Shown here: positions 50,909 to 59,833 of the stretch, piece after piece
Position numbering within the stretch: the stretch's first letter is position 1
Layout: every line of letters begins with the position of its first letter
From: JABCYV01 sp963696025
Lineage (GTDB): Bacteria; Acidobacteriota; Terriglobia; Terriglobales; Acidobacteriaceae
NCBI GenBank assembly: GCA_963696025.1
Contig: CAVOII010000010.1
Span: 62,001 to 126,000, forward strand
Direction: 5' to 3'
Length of the DNA stretch: 64,000 nt
Notes under the pieces: model-generated
Databases searched by the model: none
Told to the model about the DNA's origin: nothing
Seen by the model: only the letters and a program-made list of their open reading frames with translations
Program-made: the position numbers and the translations under genes

Positions 50909-51807
50909 TCCAGGTTCTGCACCTGCTCCCGGGCCTTTTCAATTTCTGTCTTGATGACCAGCCCCATCTCCGTGATTTTCAAAGCTTCGCCTGCCAGTCC
51001 GGAGGTCTTTGAAAGCAAGGTGTTAGCTTCGCGATTCATCTCTTGCAGCAGAAAATCCAGCTTCTTTCCTACTTCGCCACCCTCATCGAGCAAGCCTAGG
51101 AAATGTTTAACGTGCGTATCTAGACGCACCAGTTCCTCCTGGATGTCGCTACGATCCACCAGCAATGCAGCTTCCTGCAGAATGCGCTCTGGTTCCACCT
51201 GTGTACCGATCAACTCCTGCATGCGGCTCTTGAGCTTCTCCACATAGGTCTGCAACACCGCCCGGCGATGCTTTTCGACTGCTTCAAACGCCTTGGTCAC
51301 GTGGGCCATGCGTTGCCGCAACTCGCGTTCAATGTCGCGGCCCTCCTCTTCCCGCATGAGGTTTAGCCGGTTGAGAACCTCCTCTACCTTGCCCAGGACC
51401 GACGCTTCAACCTGACCGTTTGCCGGCAGCGCGGCGGCTTCGAGCGAGCCTGGCATACGCAGGATCGCATTCAGGTCAAGGTCCGCGGCCAGACTGAACT
51501 CCGCTGCCGCCGCTCGAAATGCCTGAATATAACCGCCCACAATCTCACGGTTCAGCGAGATTCCATCACTGCCACCCCGTTCCAGATTCAGCGTGAGCTC
51601 GACGTGACCGCGTCCCAGTTTGTCTTTAAGCAGCCTTCGCAATTTCATTTCCAGCGAATCACTGTCGCTGGGCATGCGGAAATGCAGGTCGAGAAAACGA
51701 TGATTCACCGACTTCAACGACAGAGTAAAACCAAGCTGACCCTTGCCATGCGCATCCGTGACCTGTCCTCTCACCTGTGCGAAACCCGTCATGGAGCGAA
51801 TGGTCAT
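50905..51807 (-). CDS. yicC: YicC/YloC-family endoribonuclease
   Basis: 300 residues. RSMTGFAQVRGQ at the N-terminus, LKSVNHRFLDLHFRMPSD and the C-terminal DUF1732 part (GKKLDFLLQEMNREANTLLS). This matches the YicC family, recently shown to be endoribonucleases. It is immediately upstream of, and coupled to, gmk, a conserved order. A longer central region (about residues 120-200) is Leu/Glu-rich and helical. Confidence 0.94.
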   Translation of the reverse strand: MTIRSMTGFAQVRGQVTDAHGKGQLGFTLSLKSVNHRFLDLHFRMPSDSDSLEMKLRRLLKDKLGRGHVELTLNLERGGSDGISLNREIVGGYIQAFRAAAAEFSLAADLDLNAILRMPGSLEAAALPANGQVEASVLGKVEEVLNRLNLMREEEGRDIERELRQRMAHVTKAFEAVEKHRRAVLQTYVEKLKSRMQELIGTQVEPERILQEAALLVDRSDIQEELVRLDTHVKHFLGLLDEGGEVGKKLDFLLQEMNREANTLLSKTSGLAGEALKITEMGLVIKTEIEKAREQVQNLE

Positions 51808-51819
51808 ATTTGTTTGGTC

Positions 51820-53664
51820 CTAACTTCCTACGCTGACTCTGGGCGGTTCGATCTCCACAAACTGCAGATCGTGCAAACGGCGATAAGTGCCGAGTTTCTG
51901 CATCAACTCTTCGTGTGGGCCAATATCCGTGATGGTACCGTTCTCCAAGACGACGATCCGGTCGGCGCGGCGCACGGTCGAAAGCCGGTGCGCAATCACG
52001 AAAACTGTGCGACCTGTCATCAGGTTCTGCAGCGCCGATTGCACCAAAGCCTCGGACTCGCTATCCAGCGCCGAAGTGGCTTCGTCAAGAATCAAAATTG
52101 GCGCATTCTTCAACAAAGCACGCGCAATGGCGATTCGCTGCCGCTCGCCACCCGAGAGCCGAACGCCGCGCTCCCCGATTACAGTATCGTAGCCTGCGGG
52201 CAGTTCCATAATAAAGTCGTGCGCCAACGCGGCTCGGGCCGCAGCCTCAACCTGGTTCTGCGAGACGCCTGGTTGCCCATAGGCAATATTGTTGCGCAGG
52301 CTGTCGTTAAAGAGCACAGTCTCCTGCGTCACCACGCCGATTTGTGAACGCAGTGATGCTAGCGTCGTGTCGCGTACGTCACGACCGTCAATCAATAGCC
52401 GCCCTGAAGTTACGTCAAAGAATCGCGGGATCAAATGCACCAGAGTGCTCTTGCCGGCTCCGCTGGATCCTACGACAGCCAGCACCTCGCCCGCAGTTAC
52501 TTCCAGGTTGATATCGCGCAAAATCTCGCGCGAGCCACCGCCGTTACCTTCGTAGGAGAAACAAACACCCTCAAAGCAGACACTGCTGGAGAACGGCGTA
52601 AGCGGCTTAGCGCCCGGTTTCTCGCGGATCTCATCCTCCGCGTTCATAAATTCGAACAGGTTGGATGATGCGCCCAGCGCCTGTTGGAAGTTGTTGTTGA
52701 ATTGGGTGAACTTTCGTACTGGGTCGTACAACTTGAACACTGCGATGATAAATGCGGCGAACGTTCCTGGAGTGAACTCCCGATGAGCAATCTTGTCGCG
52801 GCCCAGCAGCAACAGCAAGGCAACGCCGATTGCCCCGAAAATATCCATCAGCGGGGAACTGATTGCGGACGCGGCCACGGAGCGCAGATTTGCCCGAAAG
52901 AGCCGCTTTGCAGCCTTGCGGAAGCGTGCGATCTCCCAGTTCTCCATGCTGAACGCCTTCACGATGCGGTTGCCGATGATGGTCTCCTGAAGAATGTTCT
53001 GGATATCGGCGAGTTTGTCCTGTCCCCGGCGCGTAGTGTGGCGCACTCGTCGCCCGATCTTCCCCGCCGAGAAAATAATGAAGGGTATAAACAGCAGCAG
53101 CACCCAAGCCAGCTTCCGCCCCAGGACAACGACCGCGACTGCCATGAAAATAAAAGTGAAGAACTGCTGCAGGAATTCTGCCAGGACGCTCGACATGGCA
53201 TACTGCACGCGCTCAACGTCATTGACGATAGTTGAAATCAGGGTACCCGTCGTGTGCTTTTGGAAGAACGCCGCCGAACGCCGCAGCACCGAGTTGTATA
53301 GATCGTTCCGCAGGTCGGTGATCATGCCGAACCCGGCATGGTTCACCAAATATGTTCCCGCATAATCGAAAATGCCCTTCAGGACTGTGGACGCCACCAG
53401 CGCATACGCCACAACTGTCCAGGCATTGTGGAAGTGCGTGGGAACAAACCTCTGCAGGTAGATAACATGGTCCGTGCCCGGAATGGTGAAGAGCCGGATG
53501 TTGTCCGAGCCGGATGAAGGGTTCAGGACGCGGTCGAAAATCGGACCGACCAGGAGAAATCGGAATGCCTCCAGCAACCCGACCGCAGCCAACAAAACCA
53601 CGCCTGGCAGCAACTGCAACAGGAAGGGAAGTACATAACGGAGGAGGCGGCTCAGTTGCCGCAT
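51820..53664 (-). CDS. MsbA-like ABC exporter (fused membrane and ATPase domains)
   Basis: 614 residues. Six N-terminal membrane helices (about residues 10-320, starting LLQLLPGVVLLAAVGLLE), then one ATPase domain: Walker A GSSGAGKST, Q-loop GVVTQETVLF, signature RLSGGERQRIAIARAL, and Walker B ILILDEATSALD. This is the homodimeric half-transporter plan of MsbA/LmrA. Flipping of lipid A-core is the usual role of the best-known member, but drug or lipid export of another kind is equally possible. Its place 12 bases before yicC suggests a constitutive envelope function. Confidence 0.88.
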   Translation of the reverse strand: MRQLSRLLRYVLPFLLQLLPGVVLLAAVGLLEAFRFLLVGPIFDRVLNPSSGSDNIRLFTIPGTDHVIYLQRFVPTHFHNAWTVVAYALVASTVLKGIFDYAGTYLVNHAGFGMITDLRNDLYNSVLRRSAAFFQKHTTGTLISTIVNDVERVQYAMSSVLAEFLQQFFTFIFMAVAVVVLGRKLAWVLLLFIPFIIFSAGKIGRRVRHTTRRGQDKLADIQNILQETIIGNRIVKAFSMENWEIARFRKAAKRLFRANLRSVAASAISSPLMDIFGAIGVALLLLLGRDKIAHREFTPGTFAAFIIAVFKLYDPVRKFTQFNNNFQQALGASSNLFEFMNAEDEIREKPGAKPLTPFSSSVCFEGVCFSYEGNGGGSREILRDINLEVTAGEVLAVVGSSGAGKSTLVHLIPRFFDVTSGRLLIDGRDVRDTTLASLRSQIGVVTQETVLFNDSLRNNIAYGQPGVSQNQVEAAARAALAHDFIMELPAGYDTVIGERGVRLSGGERQRIAIARALLKNAPILILDEATSALDSESEALVQSALQNLMTGRTVFVIAHRLSTVRRADRIVVLENGTITDIGPHEELMQKLGTYRRLHDLQFVEIEPPRVSVGS

Positions 53665-53754
53665 GGGGGGCTCCCAATGTGTGGCCGGACGCGGCCCGCT
53701 GCGGATGGAGTCAGCATACTTTGTAATGCCTTATTCTACTGTAGAGATGCGATT

Positions 53755-53864
53755 TTGGACGTCGGACCCCAGACCTCGGACTTCGACTGTCCGGTGTTGC
53801 GACGATCCCTGCTTTCGCAATCGACCAGTCGGAGTCAGACGTCCGAAGTCTGAGCTCCGTTTCA
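53755..53864. repeat. Degenerate GTCCGAAGTC-type repeat cluster
   Basis: The ~110 bases after rapZ contain several degenerate copies and reverse copies of GTCGGA/TCCGAAGTC (CGTCGGACCC, CCTCGGACTTCGACTGTCC, AGACGTCCGAAGTCTGAG). The stretch ends just at the rapZ stop. The same wording recurs at 57800-57961. No gene is seen here. Confidence 0.55.
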
Positions 53865-54800
53865 CTACTTCGGACTGTCCCGATGCACCACCTTTACCCG
53901 GTATCCCGCCTTGCGCAGACCTTTGCTCACATCTTCGGCGATCATTACCGAACGGTGCTGGCCACCGGTGCAGCCGAAAGAAATCGTTAGATAGCTCTTA
54001 CCCTCCCGGATGTAATGCGGCAAGAGATAGACCAGCAGTTCGGAAATCCTGGAGATAAATTCCCTGGTCTGCGGAAAGGAACGTATGTACTTCGCCACCT
54101 TGGGATCGCGTCCGGTGAGCGGACGAAACTCCGGCACAAAGTGGGGATTGGGCAAGAAGCGAACGTCGAACACCAGGTCCGCGTCCTCTGGCACGCCATG
54201 CTTGAAACCGAAACTAACACAGGAGACCAGGATGTCTTTACCTGACTTCTGCTTCCGAAAACGTTCCGTAATGTAGGAACGCAATTCATGAACATTGAAT
54301 TTGGAAGTATCAATCACCAGGTCGGCGATGGCGCGAATCGGACGCAGGTGCTGACGCTCGGCGGCAAGAGAGGACTTCACCGGCGCATCGGTACCCAGCG
54401 GGTGCGGGCGGCGAGTCTCACTGTAGCGGCGCAGCAAGACTGACTCGTCGGCCTCCAGAAAGATCATCTTCGTTGGCAGCATGCGCTTGACCGACTTCAC
54501 GATGGCGGGTAGTTCCTCCAGTTGCGAGCCTTCACGAACATCCACCACCAGCGCCGTGCGCTCGATTTCAGAAGACTGCCCTACTAGTTCAGCAAAACGC
54601 GGAATCAGACCTACGGGAAGGTTGTCCACACAGTAATAGCCGAGGTCCTCGAATGCCTTGAGCACCGAGGCTTTCCCGGATCCGCTCATCCCCGTGATAA
54701 TGACCAAATCCGCCGGCGGGCGAGGGTCGGTGGGCGTGGCCTTGCGGACCACGGTCTTTACCCTTCGTTTTATTCTTTGGATGAGCCTGCGCGGGGCCAT
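53865..54800 (-). CDS. rapZ: RNase adapter RapZ (YvcJ family)
   Basis: 311 residues. P-loop VIITGMSGSGKASVLKAFED (Ala for the usual Ser/Thr after Lys), VDNLPVGLIPRFAEL, and a C-terminal domain with SFGFKHGVPEDADLVFDVRF and SFGCTGGQHRSVMIAE. RapZ/YvcJ proteins bind and hydrolyse nucleotides. In E. coli RapZ controls GlmS through sRNA decay. A basic N-terminal tail (about residues 1-25, RRLIQRIKRRVKTVVRK) is an extension beyond most homologues. It lies 200 bases upstream of the MsbA-like gene. Confidence 0.93.
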   Translation of the reverse strand: MAPRRLIQRIKRRVKTVVRKATPTDPRPPADLVIITGMSGSGKASVLKAFEDLGYYCVDNLPVGLIPRFAELVGQSSEIERTALVVDVREGSQLEELPAIVKSVKRMLPTKMIFLEADESVLLRRYSETRRPHPLGTDAPVKSSLAAERQHLRPIRAIADLVIDTSKFNVHELRSYITERFRKQKSGKDILVSCVSFGFKHGVPEDADLVFDVRFLPNPHFVPEFRPLTGRDPKVAKYIRSFPQTREFISRISELLVYLLPHYIREGKSYLTISFGCTGGQHRSVMIAEDVSKGLRKAGYRVKVVHRDSPK

Positions 54801-54864
54801 CTCCGGCGATGGTAGCAGGGACAGCTATGAGCCGCTAGTTGCTGGATGGTTGCAGGCCACGTCC

Positions 54865-55590
54865 CTATTGATGGCCAGCAGTCGCGGCGGCAGCTTTTTC
54901 AAGGCGAGTCACTTCGCCGGTCTCTAGGCTATACACCGCTTCGATGATCGTGAGCTTGCCCTCGTCCGCTGCGTGCTTGAGGACGGAGCTGTGAGTCAGG
55001 ATGTCCTTGGCACTCTGGCGAACATTTTCCCGCACCGCCGCTTCAACCAGTTCGTCGCCCTGCGCATGCTGTTTTGCGCGAATCACGGCAGGATCGATCT
55101 GGTCCACGATGGCTTGCAGGTTGGTTGTAGGCATCTTTTCACCGGAGCAGGCGGCTTTTACCGCTCCACAGCTGGTGTGTCCCATCACCACGATCATGCT
55201 GCTCCCCAGGTGGTCGACGGCGTACTCGATGCTGCCAAGACCAATCGCATCGGCAATGTTGCCCGCCGAGCGCACCACGAATAAGTCTCCCAGACTTTGA
55301 TCGAACACCACTTCGGGTCCAACCCGGCTATCGGAACAACTCAGCACGACCACGTTCGGGTGCTGCGTTTTCGCGAGCCCCTGGCGGAGTTTGACCAGAT
55401 TCCGGGCCTCAGGTTTTCCCGCAACATATCTCTTGTTGCCGGCCATCAGGTCGGCCCAAATCTTTTCCGCAGAGGGATTCTGCTGACCGGATGGGGTGGC
55501 TTCTGGGGCCTTGGCTGGCGTCTGCCCTTGCACGATGCTCAAGTTGGCGAAAAGAATCAGTATGGTCAGGGACTGCAAGGCACGTTTCAT
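54865..55590 (-). CDS. Periplasmic beta-class carbonic anhydrase
   Basis: 241 residues with a signal peptide (MKRALQSLTILILFANLSIV, cleavage near QGQ). Beta-carbonic-anhydrase zinc ligands and dyad: VVLSCSDSRVGPEVVFDQ (Cys, Asp-Arg) and MGHTSCGAVKAA (His and Cys). It converts CO2 and bicarbonate. The signal peptide makes it an exported member, which is less common than cytosolic forms. A Pro-rich linker (TPAKAPEATPSGQQ) precedes the core. It appears to be transcribed alone. Confidence 0.92.
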   Translation of the reverse strand: MKRALQSLTILILFANLSIVQGQTPAKAPEATPSGQQNPSAEKIWADLMAGNKRYVAGKPEARNLVKLRQGLAKTQHPNVVVLSCSDSRVGPEVVFDQSLGDLFVVRSAGNIADAIGLGSIEYAVDHLGSSMIVVMGHTSCGAVKAACSGEKMPTTNLQAIVDQIDPAVIRAKQHAQGDELVEAAVRENVRQSAKDILTHSSVLKHAADEGKLTIIEAVYSLETGEVTRLEKAAAATAGHQ

Positions 55591-55693
55591 GGAAATCCCT
55601 CTGCTGCTTCCTTGATGGATTTTTGCTGCCTCTACACTGGCAGACCTGCCCTTTTACCACAGGAATGGAAGGAATGAAACCCTGAGTGCCAGG

Positions 55694-55894
55694 TCAGACC
55701 CGAAATGGTGCACTCAACAACCGCGCGGGCAGCATCACCGCCGCCCACACCAAGGCCAATGCTCCGTGGACGGCAATCCCCACCAGCCGGAAAGGTAAGA
55801 GTAGCAACCACACAAAGGGATAGAGCACCAGAGCGAAAAGCGCCAGGGGCCAGCACAATACGAAAAGCAGACACCAGAGGAGGAAACTAAACAT
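55694..55894 (-). CDS. Small hydrophobic membrane protein, hypothetical
   Basis: 66 residues, nearly all hydrophobic, with two or three membrane segments (MFSFLLWCLLFVLCWPLALF, then VLYPFVWLLLLPFRLVGIA and AVMLPARLLSAPFRV). No catalytic residues. An upstream purine-rich ribosome site (GAGGTCACGTC before the ATG) supports translation. It is of a kind often seen as a conserved lineage protein in Acidobacteriota. The function is unknown. Confidence 0.6.
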   Translation of the reverse strand: MFSFLLWCLLFVLCWPLALFALVLYPFVWLLLLPFRLVGIAVHGALALVWAAVMLPARLLSAPFRV

Positions 55895-55970
55895 GACGTG
55901 ACCTCGTTAAATCCTCACGCTGAGTATTACGTCGTTTCCCCGCTGAAAGTTCGAGAGAAAACAGGACGAA

Positions 55971-57026
55971 CTAACGACCTACAACAGACATCTCCTCCGC
56001 CAACCGTCTCAATGACTCGTCATACGGAGCCCGCGCAATTCCGCGTTCGGTAATGATGGCGGTCACGTATTTCGCAGGCGTCACATCGAACGCCGGATTC
56101 TCCGCCTGGACGCCTTCCGGCACCATCTGCTTACCACCAATGTGTGTGACTTCCCTGGGATTCCGTTGTTCGATGGGAATTTTGCTGCCGTCGGCAGTGT
56201 CCGGGTCGATGGTGGAAAACGGCGCGGCCACGTAGAACGGGATACCGTGTTCGTTCGCCAACACCGCCACAGTGTAAGTTCCGATCTTGTTGGCCACGTC
56301 GCCGTTAGCCGCGATGCGATCGGCGCCCACCACGATGGCGGCAATCTTACCCTGGCTCATCAAGGCCCCGGCCGCATTGTCGGAGATCACCGTGGTCGGG
56401 ATGCCGTCCTTCATCAGTTCCCATGCGGTCAGTCGCGATCCCTGAAGAAAGGGACGCGTCTCGTCCGCGTATACGTGGATTTTTTTGCCTTGCTCCACCG
56501 CCGCGCGGATCACGCCCAGCGCAGTGCCGTAACCACAGGTTGCCAGCGCACCGGCGTTGCAATGAGTGAGCACGCTTCCGCTCGCAGGCATTAGTGTTGC
56601 CCCGTGTCGGCCCATGGCCTGATTGGCGGCGATGTCTTCAGCGTGCATCCGCTGCGCCTCTTCGATGAGGGCCTGCTTGATCTGCGGCAACGGCCGTACG
56701 CGCAGCAATTCGAACTTGTCTTGCAGGCGGCGAATGGCCCAAAACAAATTCACCGCGGTGGGGCGAGTTTTGCCTATCACTTCACAAATATGGTCGAACT
56801 CTCGCTTCAGTTCTCCAACGCTCTCAGCCTTCGAGTTTTTTACCCCCAGCGCGATGCCCATAGCGGCAGCCACGCCAATCGCGGGCGCACCGCGCACGAC
56901 CATGTTGCGGATCCCATCGGCGACCTGCTCATAAGTCTTGCAAGTAAGATAAGTCTCTTCCGTGGGCAGCTTCGTCTGATCAATGAAGCGTACGCCGGAG
57001 TCGGTCCATTGGAGGGTCTGGATCAT
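55971..57026 (-). CDS. mtnA: S-methyl-5-thioribose-1-phosphate isomerase
   Basis: 351 residues. eIF2B-like fold with RGAPAIGVAAAMGIALG, the catalytic-Cys block LTHCNAGALATCGYGTAL, and GADRIAANGDVANKIGTY with the catalytic Asp. It converts methylthioribose-1-phosphate to methylthioribulose-1-phosphate in methionine salvage. No other mtn gene is adjacent. It could also serve ribose-1-phosphate isomerisation as in some paralogues. Confidence 0.94.
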   Translation of the reverse strand: MIQTLQWTDSGVRFIDQTKLPTEETYLTCKTYEQVADGIRNMVVRGAPAIGVAAAMGIALGVKNSKAESVGELKREFDHICEVIGKTRPTAVNLFWAIRRLQDKFELLRVRPLPQIKQALIEEAQRMHAEDIAANQAMGRHGATLMPASGSVLTHCNAGALATCGYGTALGVIRAAVEQGKKIHVYADETRPFLQGSRLTAWELMKDGIPTTVISDNAAGALMSQGKIAAIVVGADRIAANGDVANKIGTYTVAVLANEHGIPFYVAAPFSTIDPDTADGSKIPIEQRNPREVTHIGGKQMVPEGVQAENPAFDVTPAKYVTAIITERGIARAPYDESLRRLAEEMSVVGR

Positions 57027-57117
57027 AGGATTGATTCATTGAGTCATCAGATCATTGAATGATTGCAGAGCCATCTCGGAATGAATGATTCAATGATTCA
57101 ATCACTCAATGATTCAA
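57027..57117. repeat. Tandem ATGATTCA-type repeats between pyrE and mtnA
   Basis: The 91-base gap is almost wholly made of degenerate copies of ATGATTCA (clearest at 57085-57116, with looser copies from 57030). It contains no gene. The array abuts the pyrE stop codon. It is probably a slippage-prone simple repeat. Confidence 0.65.
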
Positions 57118-57786
57118 TTACACCTTATGTTGCTCACATCGAACGCGCGGCGTATGCACCACTGCCTGGCGCCCACAAATCTCGCAGCCAGCGCCAACCG
57201 CAACAATTGATGGAGAGGTCTCGTCATTCTGCGCCCCGTGCTCCTTGCGCACGTCTTTCGCAGTAAAGATGGAAACAAACTCGGCCGGCGCAGCCGCTTT
57301 CTCCACGCCAGGTCTCCCGCCCGCCTCCTGGCGTTCCACCAGACACATCACTCCGGCAACCTCAAAGCCAAACTCCCGGGCTGTCTCAATCGCCTGGATA
57401 GTCGAAGCCCCGGTAGTGCAAACGTCATCCACAATCACCGCGCGCGCCCCTTTTTCCTGAAAACCCTCGATACGCTGGCCGGTGCCATACTGTTTTTCGG
57501 CTTTACGTACCAGAAATCCCTGCAGTTCTCCACTGGTGACGACGACCGCTACCACAATTGGATCAGCCCCCATGGTCATTCCGCCGATGGCCTTCGCCTT
57601 CCATCCTCGGGCCCGGATTTCATCAAGAAAGACTTGCCCGGTCAGGCGCGAACCCTTTGCACTGAGCGTCGTAGTCCGGCAGTCCACGTAGTAGTCACTG
57701 GTGGCCCCGGAAGAGAGCTTGAATTCGCCCAACCGGAAGGACTTAGATGCCAGCAGACGTAGCAGTTCTTGACGCGGAGACGACAT
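57118..57786 (-). CDS. pyrE: Orotate phosphoribosyltransferase with C-terminal Cys/His tail
   Basis: 222 residues. PRPP-binding motif RAVIVDDVCTTGASTIQ, GGMTMGADPIVVA, and a flexible loop with LVRKAEKQYGTGQRIEG. It makes OMP from orotate and PRPP. After the normal end (about residue 180) there is a ~40-residue tail ending in CEICG (C201, C204) and CEQH (C217, H220), a pattern like a small zinc ribbon. This tail is not part of the standard fold. The gene appears monocistronic, with repeats on both sides. Confidence 0.93.
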   Translation of the reverse strand: MSSPRQELLRLLASKSFRLGEFKLSSGATSDYYVDCRTTTLSAKGSRLTGQVFLDEIRARGWKAKAIGGMTMGADPIVVAVVVTSGELQGFLVRKAEKQYGTGQRIEGFQEKGARAVIVDDVCTTGASTIQAIETAREFGFEVAGVMCLVERQEAGGRPGVEKAAAPAEFVSIFTAKDVRKEHGAQNDETSPSIVAVGAGCEICGRQAVVHTPRVRCEQHKV

Positions 57787-57799
57787 GAGAAATTCTAAG

Positions 57800-57961
57800 A
57801 TACCACGAAGCGGGCCGCGGACTTCGCACCTCGGGCCTTCGACGTCAGCCGTCGGACCCTCATTTCTGTTCCAAGGCTTTACGTGGAGGGTCTGAAGACG
57901 TCCGAGGTCTGCGGTCCAAGCTCTAAGGTCTAACGTCTGGGGTCCAAGGTCCGACGCGGTC
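57800..57961. repeat. Degenerate GTCCGAAGTC-type repeat cluster (second copy)
   Basis: About 160 bases between pyrE and the CPBP gene hold repeated short blocks: CGGACTTCG, GTCGGACCC, GACGTCCGAGGTCTG, AAGGTCTAACGTCTGGGGTCCAAGG. The wording resembles 53755-53864. No gene or clear terminator is seen. Confidence 0.55.
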
Positions 57962-57962
57962 C

Positions 57963-58790
57963 CTACTGATTCAGCTTTTCCAAATGGCGGAAACCATCAG
58001 TGGCGATGAAAATCAGTACCGAAATCGTGGCGTTGTAGGCAATGTGAATTAACACCCCGGAGGCCACGGATTTGGTTACGGCACGGGTGATGGTAAGCGT
58101 CAATCCAACCAGAAAGATGACCAGTACCGGACCCCAGGCCCAACCCAGTTGAGCAGCGTGAATCAATCCAAAGGGGACGGCGGTGAGAATCACGGCCGCG
58201 ACGATCCCAAGCCGGCGCGCCAGCACCGGATAAAGAAATCCGCGGAAGAACAGTTCTTCCAGCAGCGGGGCCACCGTTATTCCGAACACAGACAAGACCC
58301 AGGCTTCGCTGGTGGTTTGAAAGAAGCGGTCGATGGGAAGTTCTTTGGGTATGGGCAGTAGGTGCGCCACTCCTTGCAGTCCGAACGCCAGTACGAAGCC
58401 CGCGAATAAGCATCTTGGCCAGTTCCGGGGCCAATTCCAACGAATCGCCTTCCAAAACGACTGTCCTCCCTTCCCCTTCACCATCGAAATCATGCCCACC
58501 AGCACCAGGAGCTCGGCCAACAGTTCCCCTAGCACAGCCACAATCGGATACTTAGCCACATCGCTAAACGCCATCCGCGGATATAGCAGTCGTTGCGCCG
58601 CATAGGTGACCAAAAACACGAAGACGACTACAGAGAAGAACGCGAAGATGGCAAGGAGCAGCACATCCCATCCCGTCCAGATGGGGTCCTCCGGGGGCGG
58701 AGTGGACGATAGCATCGACTGGAGCGTCTCCGGCGTCTCAGACGCCGGCCCAGTCTGCGATTCAAGCCACGGATTTTGCGGTGAGGACAA
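57963..58790 (-). CDS. CPBP-family intramembrane metalloprotease (Abi/CAAX protease)
   Basis: 275 residues if the TTG at 58790 is used; the first ATG (58715) would give 250, and neither has a clear Shine-Dalgarno. Seven or so hydrophobic segments follow a polar start. The Abi/CPBP motifs are visible: APLLEELFFRGFLYPVL (EExxxR), a FGLIHAAQLGWAWG block (His), and HIAYNATISVLIF (HxxxN). Members include CAAX-type proteases and bacteriocin self-immunity proteins. The substrate is not known. It stands alone. Confidence 0.85.
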   Translation of the reverse strand: MSSPQNPWLESQTGPASETPETLQSMLSSTPPPEDPIWTGWDVLLLAIFAFFSVVVFVFLVTYAAQRLLYPRMAFSDVAKYPIVAVLGELLAELLVLVGMISMVKGKGGQSFWKAIRWNWPRNWPRCLFAGFVLAFGLQGVAHLLPIPKELPIDRFFQTTSEAWVLSVFGITVAPLLEELFFRGFLYPVLARRLGIVAAVILTAVPFGLIHAAQLGWAWGPVLVIFLVGLTLTITRAVTKSVASGVLIHIAYNATISVLIFIATDGFRHLEKLNQ

Positions 58791-58918
58791 GGGATTTAGC
58801 GCCAGGTGCTCAGGCCCCTTCTGAATTTACACGAAACTGCACGCCGCTGCAGGCGCAGGTCTCTTGCGGATCTTAGCCTGGCTGCGATATAGCATTTCTG
58901 GCGAATCTGAGGATGAAA

Positions 58919-59392
58919 ATGAATGCTGTACAGCTACGGACGGGAGAACTGAAGGACGCGGATGCTATCGCTCGTCTGGTGAACGACGCGTTTCGTCCAG
59001 AACGCCTTTTCATTGATGGCGAACGCACTAATCCGGAGAACATTCGCGAGTTGATGAACAAAGGCAAGTTTCTGCTCGCTGAAGATGGCGAAACGCTGGT
59101 GGGCTGCGTCTATGTCGAGTCCCGCGGAGAACGCTGGTATCTGGGATTGTTGTCGGTCGATCCCTTGCGCCAGCGTTCTGGTCTGGGCTCGGTTCTGATG
59201 ACGGCTGCCGAAGATCACGTGCGTTCGGCTGGAGCCACCGTGATGGATCTCCGGATTATAAATCTGCGCATAGAGCTGCCCGGATTCTATCGACGCCTGG
59301 GCTACGAGCAGAGTGGCACTGCGCCCTTGCCGGCTGACGCCCCGGTGAAACAGCCCTGCCATTTCATTCAGATGTCGAAGAAGTTGCGCTGA
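58919..59392 (+). CDS. GNAT-family N-acetyltransferase
   Basis: 157 residues from the ATG at 58919, since GAGG (58909-58912) is properly spaced for it and not for the ATG at 58913. GNAT fold: VQLRTGELKDADAIARLVND, GCVYVESRGERWYLGLLSVD (strands 4 and 5), the acetyl-CoA loop PLRQRSGLGSVLM (Q/R-x-x-G-x-G), and LPGFYRRLGYEQSG at the C-terminus. It would acetylate an amine of a small molecule or protein N-terminus. Divergent from the CPBP gene. The substrate is unknown. Confidence 0.88.
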   Translation: MNAVQLRTGELKDADAIARLVNDAFRPERLFIDGERTNPENIRELMNKGKFLLAEDGETLVGCVYVESRGERWYLGLLSVDPLRQRSGLGSVLMTAAEDHVRSAGATVMDLRIINLRIELPGFYRRLGYEQSGTAPLPADAPVKQPCHFIQMSKKLR

Positions 59393-59502
59393 AGCTTGCG
59401 CATCGAGACTTCCGAGAACTTGGTGCAGGACAACGGCCAAAGTTCCCGTTCCGAATCGGGAATACCTCGCCACCGCTGATTTGCTTGGGGCCTTTTTGCC
59501 CA

Positions 59503-59760
59503 CTAAGGCCAGCGCTTGGCCGTATCTTCCCACCCCGCCGCGCGAGCGGGTTGCGGAGACGCATTTACCGCCGGCTGCGGGATGCGGATGGGCTGTTGTG
59601 TCCCAGTCGTCGCAGCCAGGGTCGGTTTGTTGGAGATCTCAGAGCCAGCCTCTTTGTCCTCGGACAGCAGGGGCGCGGCCACTCGCAACGCCTCGACTTC
59701 TTTTTCCAGCCTCGCCAGTTCGAGTTCCTTCTGTCTAAGAACCTCGTAAACATTCTTCAT
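59503..59760 (-). CDS. Small coiled-coil protein, hypothetical
   Basis: 85 residues. MKNVYEVLRQKELELARLEK starts a short coiled coil (about residues 1-35) that ends in ALRVAAPLLSED. The rest is Pro/Gln/Ala-rich and probably disordered. A well-formed promoter (59806-59833) and AAGGTG before the ATG support expression. Proteins with this N-terminal wording occur widely in Acidobacteriota, I believe, but without known function. Confidence 0.6.
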   Translation of the reverse strand: MKNVYEVLRQKELELARLEKEVEALRVAAPLLSEDKEAGSEISNKPTLAATTGTQQPIRIPQPAVNASPQPARAAGWEDTAKRWP

Positions 59761-59805
59761 ACGTGGGCACCTTACGGAATGCTTAAAATTGGAACAATTG
59801 ACGGA

Positions 59806-59833
59806 ACTTTATCAGTTGTCTTGCTTTTGTCAA
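59806..59833 (-). promoter_or_regulatory. Promoter of the small coiled-coil gene
   Basis: On the minus strand TTGACA (59833-59828, perfect) and TAAAGT (59811-59806, 4 of 6) are 16 bases apart, about 45 bases before the ATG at 59760. Confidence 0.6.
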
